Shown in pieces: positions 1-4,629 of a stretch of DNA of 5,888 bases (the first letter of the stretch is position 1; every line of letters starts with the position of its first letter). The DNA is taken from positions 1 to 5,888 of the forward strand of contig SLOW01000281.1 in the NCBI GenBank assembly GCA_007132315.1, read 5' to 3'. Below the pieces are notes generated by a model that ran no database searches, was not told the origin of the DNA, and saw only the letters and a program-made list of their open reading frames with translations. The DNA is from Opitutales bacterium (GTDB lineage Bacteria > Verrucomicrobiota > Verrucomicrobiia > Opitutales > T3Sed10-336). The translations under genes and the position numbers were made by a program.

Positions 1-130
1 AATCAATCCCACCGGATCACTCCCCACAAACCCGTACAGGTTCAATCCACCTTCTTCCTCAATCGGATCCCTGTTTTAGGAACCGTCCGTGTCCGGGGCT
101 GTAAAACCGAAAGCCGTAAAGGAAGATACC
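1..130 (-). pseudogene. Broken RHS repeat-associated core fragment (partial)
   Basis: Read on the minus strand, bases 130 to 74 give LYGFRFYSPGHGRFL and then hit a stop at 59-61. A second frame, bases 72 to 1, gives RDPIEEEGGLNLYGFVGSDP and stays open to the window edge. Together these match the well-known RHS/YD-repeat core signature (YGxRxYSPxxGRxLxRDPIxExGGxNLYxF), the segment just before the variable toxin end of RHS proteins. The two halves join in one frame if one A is removed from the AAAA run (TTTT at 74-77 on the plus strand), giving GRFLNRDPIEEE. So this is either a pseudogene with a one-base insertion or a homopolymer error in the assembly. Upstream of about base 130 the frame stays open to 247 (stop at 248-250), but the residues no longer look like RHS repeats. 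There is no start or ribosome-binding site, so it is probably a displaced 3' fragment. Assignment to RHS is secure; whether it is expressed or functional is doubtful. Confidence 0.8.
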
Positions 131-313
131 CGACGCGGGTTTCGTAGCCTTAACGGCTTTTTCCCGGCGCGGGTGCCGGGTCGTCGCGAGCGGCTCGCGA
201 TCCGGTAACCCGACTGCTGCTCGGTTAAGGCGGTGAATCGACGTAGCTTAGGCTTCCAGCCTGAAACAACACGCTGCTGTTGAGCATCATGCGAAGTCCC
301 GTTCCTGCCGGGA
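110..313. repeat. Cluster of consecutive inverted repeats (hairpin-rich non-coding stretch)
   Basis: This stretch, part of the 230-base gap between the RHS fragment and the M50 gene, is packed with inverted repeats. Arms I can verify: 110-122 with 148-160 (12 of 13 pairs, plus an inner ACCCG/CGGGT stem at 128-132 and 136-140); 163-168 with 175-180 (CCCGGC/GCCGGG); 184-191 with 193-200; 206-213 with 221-227 (one bulge); 250-254 with 258-262 (AGGCT/AGCCT); 267-271 with 278-282 (CAACA/TGTTG); and 297-301 with 309-313 (TCCCG/CGGGA). GCCTTAAC at 147-154 is also the exact inverse of GTTAAGGC at 224-231. Possible identities are a REP-like or RHS-associated repeat element, a structured RNA, or a decayed mobile-element end. 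I recognise no known RNA family. A 21-codon frame (290 to 225, minus) exists but I do not call it a gene. Confidence 0.55.
184..200. repeat. Perfect 17-base palindrome with 8-bp arms
   Basis: TCGCGAGC and GCTCGCGA flank a single central G at base 192. As DNA it is a near-perfect dyad; as RNA the loop would have to open into the arms. It is the strongest single element of the hairpin cluster, and no T-run follows it on either strand, so it is not a typical intrinsic terminator. It could be a protein-binding dyad or a recombination or replication-slippage remnant. Confidence 0.6.
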
Positions 314-361
314 GAAGCGTGTTCTAGTCGGCTTATCCAAGTGCCATTCCCGGTCTCTTCC

Positions 362-1495
362 TTAGAAAGAGGCGCGAAGACGTTTGGCGGGAATGCCGCG
401 TTCTTCGAGTTTCTCGTTCAGGTGTTCGGTGTCGAGAATGCCGATGACGTCGCCACCGGCATACACCGGGAAGACTTTTTTGCTGTTGCGGGCCAGCATC
501 TCGTAGAACAGATCCAGCGGCCACTGGGCCTGGAGGATGGAAATGTTGCGCTCGCAGTGTCGTCCGATGGGATCTTTGTGCAGGAAGGATTCCTCGCGCA
601 GGATTTCGGCATGGTCGCCCAGCAGCATGCCGAAGAGCGCGCCTCCGTCCATGACCAGGAGCGCGCGGGTGTCCGGGTTTCGGAATACCGCCACGGCCTC
701 GCCCACCGTCCGGTCCGGGTGCACCACCTGGAACCTCCGGTCGATGAGGTCGCCGATATTGAGGTCGGTCAGCAACTCTTTCCGCTCCACCATCCGGTAC
801 TCCATGTTCCCGACGAAAAAAATGAAGGCGAAGAGGACCGCGGGGATGATGGCGACGCCCAGCCCGAAGGCCGGCAGCCCGAACAGGGCGATGAGGACCC
901 CGACCGCCGCCAGGACTTTGGAAACCCCCGACGCGACACCCGTGGCCCGCAGGTAGGAGAAGCGGTAGGTAAGGAGGGCGCGGAGCATGCGGCCGCCGTC
1001 CATCGGAAAAATGGGCAACAGATTGAACACACCCATGACCAGGTTGACCAGGAACAGCGCCTGGATCAGCGTGCGGGCGTCGGTGATGGGAAACTCGGTC
1101 TCCCGAAAAGCGGCGAACAGCTCGATCGGAATCCCGCCCAGCAGAAGGAGAACGGGCGCGAGGACAAAATTGACCGCCGGTCCCGCGAGCGAGATGACAA
1201 TTTCCTTGTGCGCCTCCCGGGGCAGCGTCTGAAACTGGGCCATGCCGCCGATGGGCAGGAGGAGAATTCGGATGACTTCGATTCCGTAGCGTTGCGCCGC
1301 CAGGCTGTGGCCCAGCTCGTGCAACACCAGAGAGGTGAAGACGCCCAGCACGAAAAGAACGCTCCAGTACAGTCCCGCGGCCCCGGCGGTCTCCCACCCG
1401 GCCCAGGCGAAAAGACCCAGGAGCAGGAAAAACGTCGCGTGCGCTTCCAGGCGAATCCCGAATACGGAAAACAAGTTAATTGACCAGGATCGCAT
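362..1495 (-). CDS. Site-2 protease family (M50) zinc metalloprotease with CBS domains
   Basis: A 377-residue polytopic membrane protein of the S2P/SpoIVFB class, which cleaves substrates inside the membrane during regulated proteolysis. The zinc site is visible: HELGH at residues 59-63 (H59, E60, H63) and the third ligand D166 in NLLPIFPMDGGR (158-169). Hydrophobic segments lie near residues 20-36, 42-63, 100-121, 142-165 and 192-230. The roughly 135 residues after the last segment (243-366) fit a cytoplasmic CBS-domain pair, with strand patterns such as RALLVMDGG and VFPVYAGGDVIGILD. This is the architecture of the CBS-bearing M50 branch, where adenine nucleotides are thought to tune activity. 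The start fits the family, whose N-termini begin with a short amphipathic strand (here SINLFSVFGIRLEAH), although no strong ribosome-binding site precedes it. It is transcribed away from the response regulator. The substrate is unknown: no anti-sigma factor lies nearby. The protease call is strong; the exact CBS boundaries are less certain. Confidence 0.93.
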   Translation of the reverse strand: MRSWSINLFSVFGIRLEAHATFFLLLGLFAWAGWETAGAAGLYWSVLFVLGVFTSLVLHELGHSLAAQRYGIEVIRILLLPIGGMAQFQTLPREAHKEIVISLAGPAVNFVLAPVLLLLGGIPIELFAAFRETEFPITDARTLIQALFLVNLVMGVFNLLPIFPMDGGRMLRALLTYRFSYLRATGVASGVSKVLAAVGVLIALFGLPAFGLGVAIIPAVLFAFIFFVGNMEYRMVERKELLTDLNIGDLIDRRFQVVHPDRTVGEAVAVFRNPDTRALLVMDGGALFGMLLGDHAEILREESFLHKDPIGRHCERNISILQAQWPLDLFYEMLARNSKKVFPVYAGGDVIGILDTEHLNEKLEERGIPAKRLRASF

Positions 1496-1590
1496 GGCGG
1501 ATTAAATCGGAGTCTTTTATCTGCGGGCGTTTCGAGCCAGTGGTCATGACCGGGTCGGCGTTCCTTTATCTATCAGTCAACAAGACGTTA
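1496..1590. promoter_or_regulatory. Divergent intergenic control region with 10-bp palindrome
   Basis: These 95 bases separate the divergently transcribed M50 protease and response-regulator genes, so promoters for both must lie here or inside the coding ends. A perfect palindrome GGTCATGACC sits at 1542-1551, near the middle, a plausible place for a shared operator. I found no convincing -35/-10 pair and no clear sigma-54 GG-N10-GC promoter on either strand. The AT-richer patches near 1501-1520 and 1563-1575 are the best places for -10 elements. Regulatory function is inferred from geometry. Confidence 0.4.
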
Positions 1591-3150
1591 ATGGCGGTCC
1601 CGAGCAAAAGTCCAACGCTAAGTCCAACGATTCTGGTCATCGATGATGACTCGGAGATTCGCTATTCACTGGAACGGGTGTTCTCATCGCGGAACTACCG
1701 GCTCCTGACCGCCGCCAGCGGAGAGGAGGGGGTGGAAGCGGTTCGGTCGGAATCGCCCGACGTGATATTCCTCGACATCCGCATGGCCGGGATGAGCGGA
1801 CTCGAAACCCTTCAGCACATCAAGTCGATCGACGCCCGGCCCATGGTCATCCTGATGACCGCCTACGGCACCACCCAGACGGCGATCGAGGCGATGAAGT
1901 TCGGCGCGTTCGATTACCTGATGAAACCCTTCGACATGAAGAAGGTCATCGGCCTGACCGAGGGCGCGCTCAAAGCCTCCAGCGACCTCCGCAACGTCCG
2001 CGATTACCGCCCGGTCATCAATAGCGACGACTACCAGGAGGGGATCGTCGGTCATTCGGAGGCGATGCAGAGCGTTTTCAAGATGATCGGTCAGGTGGCC
2101 TCGAGCGACGTCACCATCCTGATCACGGGCGAAAGCGGGACCGGCAAGGAACTGGTTTCACGCTGCATCGTTCAGCACAGCCAGCGGCACAACAAACCGT
2201 TTGTGGCTGTCAATTGCGCGGCGCTGCCGGAGAACCTGATCGAGAGCGAGTTGTTCGGCCACGAGAAGGGCGCCTTCACGGGGGCCACCAGTCAGCGTCC
2301 CGGAAAATTCGAGCTCTGTGACGGCGGCACCATATTCCTCGATGAGATCGGCGACATGAGCCCGCAGACCCAGACCAAGGTTTTGCGGGTGATCCAGGAG
2401 GGGGAACTCCAGCGGGTCGGCGGCACCAAGACGTTCAAGACCGATGTGCGCCTGATCGCGGCGACGAACCGGGACCTGGAGTCGATGGTGAAGGAGAAGA
2501 CCTTTCGCGAGGATTTGTATTACCGTCTCAACGTGGTCCGCATCCGCCTGCCTTCGCTGCGCGAACGCAAGGAGGACATTCCCGAGTTGGTGGAGTACTG
2601 CCTCCAGAAGCTCCAGAAAAGGCGCCAATCCGCCGTCAGTAAAGTCTCTGCCGAAGCCGCCGCAGTGCTCAATGCCTACGACTGGCCCGGCAACGTACGG
2701 GAGTTGGAGAATGTGATCTATCGCAGCGCGGTGATGGCGCAGGGAGACGCCATTTTGCTGAAGGACCTTCCGGAAGAAATCCCGGCGGCCTCCGGCCGTG
2801 CGTCGCCGGCGCCCGAACCGAAGCCGGCGACGGAAAACGCGGTTGCCGGAAACGACGCCCCCGTCGCCGAACCGGCCGCCTCGCCGCACACGGAATCGGC
2901 GCCCGAAAGCCAGGCATTCGTTCCGCCCCCGGTCGTTCCGCGAACCATGCAGGACGTGTTCGACGAATTATACGCCCGTATGCGCGAGGAATCGACGGAC
3001 TCCGTGCTCGACACGATGGAACGGGAAATGATTCTGCGTGCCCTCCGGGAAACCGGCGGTAACCAGGTGCGGGCTTCGGGAATTCTCGGCATCACCCGGG
3101 CGACCCTGCGCAAACGGATCGATCAATTTTCGCTAAAGGACAAATACTAG
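1591..3150 (+). CDS. NtrC-family sigma-54-dependent response regulator
   Basis: A 519-residue cytoplasmic transcription activator with three domains. The receiver (about 13-125) has the acidic pair D18/D19, phospho-acceptor D62 (FLDIRM), T90 and K112. The AAA+ domain (about 150-390) has Walker A GESGTGKE at 180-187, the sigma-54-contacting GAFTGA loop at 227-232, Walker B IFLDE at 248-252, sensor I ATNRD near 291-295, arginine-finger region FREDLYYR at 305-312 and sensor II WPGNVREL at 365-372. A Fis-type helix-turn-helix ends the protein (about 473-513; recognition part GNQVRASGILGITRATLRKR, 490-509). All key residues for phosphorylation, ATP hydrolysis and sigma-54 remodelling are present. 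A Pro/Ala/Glu-rich linker (about 397-450) separates the AAA+ and DNA-binding domains and is longer than usual. I chose the ATG at 1591, 12 residues before the first receiver strand. Upstream ATGs at 1480 and 1546 would add non-conserved residues and consume the intergenic region. No good Shine-Dalgarno precedes 1591. It is first in a likely operon with mazG. Confidence 0.95.
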   Translation: MAVPSKSPTLSPTILVIDDDSEIRYSLERVFSSRNYRLLTAASGEEGVEAVRSESPDVIFLDIRMAGMSGLETLQHIKSIDARPMVILMTAYGTTQTAIEAMKFGAFDYLMKPFDMKKVIGLTEGALKASSDLRNVRDYRPVINSDDYQEGIVGHSEAMQSVFKMIGQVASSDVTILITGESGTGKELVSRCIVQHSQRHNKPFVAVNCAALPENLIESELFGHEKGAFTGATSQRPGKFELCDGGTIFLDEIGDMSPQTQTKVLRVIQEGELQRVGGTKTFKTDVRLIAATNRDLESMVKEKTFREDLYYRLNVVRIRLPSLRERKEDIPELVEYCLQKLQKRRQSAVSKVSAEAAAVLNAYDWPGNVRELENVIYRSAVMAQGDAILLKDLPEEIPAASGRASPAPEPKPATENAVAGNDAPVAEPAASPHTESAPESQAFVPPPVVPRTMQDVFDELYARMREESTDSVLDTMEREMILRALRETGGNQVRASGILGITRATLRKRIDQFSLKDKY

Positions 3151-3154
3151 ACTT

Positions 3155-3835
3155 ATGAGCGCGATTGACGACCTGAAATCCACGATGGCGCGGTTGCGGG
3201 GACCGGGAGGCTGTCCCTGGGATCGCGAGCAGGACCACCGCTCGATCGCTTATTGTCTGATCGAGGAATGCGCCGAGTTACTCGACACCATCGACCGGCA
3301 GGACATGGAGCACATGCGCGAGGAACTCGGCGACGTCTTGCTGCAGGTGGTGTTTCACTCGCGGATGGCCGAGGAGGCTGGGCATTTCGACTTCGAAGCC
3401 GTGGCGGCGGAAATCAACGAGAAGCTGGTCCGCAGGCATCCCCATGTGTTCGGCGACACCGACCTGAAGGATTCAGCCGCCGTGCTGGCGCAGTGGGACA
3501 AGATCAAAGCGGGTGAAAAGAAGGCCGGCGCGCCCCGGCCCGAGAAGGGAAGCCTTTTCAAGGAACGGCCCCGGAGTCTGCCCGCCTTGCTCTATGCGGC
3601 CAACGTGGTCAAGGAAATGGACAAACAGGGTGTTTCTTGGCCGGCAGAGCCGGCGGTGCAAGGCGAACGGATCGACGCCCTGGGGGCCGATCTCGGCGAG
3701 GAAACGGCTGGCGCCCGGTTGTTCGAGCTGGCGGCCGCCTGCCGGCGCCGCGGGATCGATCCGGAATCCGCGCTGCGGCGATACGCCGGGCGGGTTGTCA
3801 ACGGTGTCGATGCCGAAGCGGTTTCGTCTCCTTGA
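3155..3835 (+). CDS. mazG: MazG nucleoside triphosphate pyrophosphohydrolase
   Basis: A 226-residue cytoplasmic enzyme of the all-alpha NTP pyrophosphatase superfamily, which hydrolyses (d)NTPs to NMP and pyrophosphate and, in E. coli, lowers ppGpp under starvation. Family marks: GGCPWDREQ at 18-26, the metal-binding EExxE at 37-41 (EECAE), ELGD at 57-60 and the signature RRHPHVFGD at 93-101. A QWDKIK segment (113-118) leads into a second half beginning LPALLYAANVVKEM. That half, which in two-domain MazG proteins is another complete MazG fold, is shortened here and lacks the EExxE and ExxD motifs, keeping only the end-like helix (about 184-215, ending SALRRYAGRVV). E. coli MazG has about 263 residues. 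The gene starts 4 bases after the regulator's stop. An AGGA at 3137-3140 is the likely ribosome-binding site, somewhat far (14 bases) from the ATG. Translational coupling with the regulator is likely. Confidence 0.93.
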   Translation: MSAIDDLKSTMARLRGPGGCPWDREQDHRSIAYCLIEECAELLDTIDRQDMEHMREELGDVLLQVVFHSRMAEEAGHFDFEAVAAEINEKLVRRHPHVFGDTDLKDSAAVLAQWDKIKAGEKKAGAPRPEKGSLFKERPRSLPALLYAANVVKEMDKQGVSWPAEPAVQGERIDALGADLGEETAGARLFELAAACRRRGIDPESALRRYAGRVVNGVDAEAVSSP

Positions 3836-3855
3836 GCCCGAGGCGGTTTTTTTCC

Positions 3856-4629
3856 ATGAATACGGACACGCGGAACGGCGAACGGCGGGGATCGGTCCAG
3901 TCCGGAGTCCTTCGGCTCCGCACCTACGAGGGTGACCGGGAGGTGCCCTACCGGATACGCCGTTCGGTTCGCGCGCGGGCGATTCGGATTTCGATTGATC
4001 GCCGCACCGGGCTGATCCTCACGTTGCCGCCGGGCGCTCCGGCGAGCGACGGAATCGCCTTTCTGGAAAGCAAGACGGCGTGGCTGCGACGCCACCTGTC
4101 GCGTCTCCATCCCCCGTGCGATCTCCGGCAGTACCTGTCGGCCGAACGCGCGGTCAGCATCGACGGCGAACGGGTGCCGCTGGTGTTGACAGAAGGCGCG
4201 CCCCGCACCGTCCTGCGCTACACCCGCGGCGCCGGTTCGGTGGTGGTTGAAATCGGGGCGGAGCCGACCGGTGATCTGGAACTGGCCGAGGTGTTGCGGG
4301 GGCTTGCGGCCCGGGTGCTGCCCGGACGGACCCGCGCGTTGGCCGATCGGTTCGGCTTTCAAGTGAAACGGGTCAGCGTCCGCGACCAAGCGGCCCGGTG
4401 GGGCTCCTGTTCAACCGGCGGTTCCATTTCCCTGAACTGGCGTCTGCTGATCGTGCCTCCGGAGATCCAGGACTACGTAATTTGTCACGAATTGGCCCAC
4501 CTCCGCGAGATGAACCATTCCCCGCGCTACTGGCGGGAACTGCTGCGGCTCGATCCGGCCGCGCGGGACCGCGACCGCTGGTTGAACGAGGCGGGTGAGG
4601 AGATCATGGCGCTGGGTCGCGCCGGTTAA
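3856..4629 (+). CDS. YgjP-like (DUF45) putative zinc metallopeptidase
   Basis: A 257-residue protein of the YgjP/DUF45 family, structurally related to M48 and WSS1-type metallopeptidases. The C-terminal half carries the family signature in order: RWGSCS (181-186), ISLNWRLLIVPP (191-202), YVICHELAHL (207-216) with the zinc motif H211-E212-H215, and NHSPRYW (220-226), where H221 is the likely third ligand. The N-terminal half (about 28-110) matches the usual strand-rich lead-in (PYRIRRSVRARAIRISI, then LPPGAP). There is no signal peptide or membrane segment, so it is probably cytoplasmic. The physiological substrate of this family is not well established. I chose the ATG at 3856: it follows the mazG stop by 20 bases, has GAGG at 3840-3843 as a possible ribosome-binding site, and leaves a family-typical length. 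The same frame is open further upstream, but only as overlap with mazG. It is last in the plus-strand cluster, and its last 26 bases overlap the opposing kinase gene. Confidence 0.88.
   Translation: MNTDTRNGERRGSVQSGVLRLRTYEGDREVPYRIRRSVRARAIRISIDRRTGLILTLPPGAPASDGIAFLESKTAWLRRHLSRLHPPCDLRQYLSAERAVSIDGERVPLVLTEGAPRTVLRYTRGAGSVVVEIGAEPTGDLELAEVLRGLAARVLPGRTRALADRFGFQVKRVSVRDQAARWGSCSTGGSISLNWRLLIVPPEIQDYVICHELAHLREMNHSPRYWRELLRLDPAARDRDRWLNEAGEEIMALGRAG

Noticed and set aside
147..231. Integron attC-like site bounded by GCCTTAAC and GTTAAGGC
   Set aside because: The exact inverted ends recall attC, but the core does not match RYYYAAC/GTTRRRY (one base too many), and the interior folds into several separate hairpins, not one imperfect long stem. 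No integrase or cassette is present.
89..330. tmRNA or other known structured RNA
   Set aside because: GGGGCTG at 95 and the folded character prompted the check, but I see no tRNA-like acceptor ends, no T-loop in the right place and no plausible tag frame; the left part is RHS coding sequence.
341..1483. Long plus-strand open frame (380 codons) opposite the M50 protease gene
   Set aside because: It is an antisense shadow: the minus-strand protein has clear zinc motifs and membrane segments, while this frame gives a low-complexity, highly charged product with no recognisable motif, as expected opposite hydrophobic GC-rich codons.
1480..1590. Upstream starts for the response regulator (ATG at 1480 or 1546)
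   Set aside because: They would add 37 or 15 residues that do not resemble any receiver N-terminus, and the first would overlap the start of the divergent M50 gene. The ATG at 1591 places the receiver at the normal position.
1609..1629. Short direct repeat AGTCCAACG at 1609-1617 and 1621-1629
   Set aside because: It lies in the first codons of the response regulator and simply encodes the repeated tripeptide SPT. Two 9-base copies are too little to call a regulatory repeat.
2158..2889. Minus-strand open frame of 243 codons inside the response regulator
   Set aside because: It lies opposite strongly conserved AAA+ motifs; the product is Arg/Gly-rich and matches no family I know. Long antisense frames are common in GC-rich genes.
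3637..3855. N-terminal extension of the metallopeptidase frame back into mazG
   Set aside because: This part is read in another frame of the mazG coding region, is Arg/Gly-rich, and is not needed for the family fold; the ATG at 3856 fits better.
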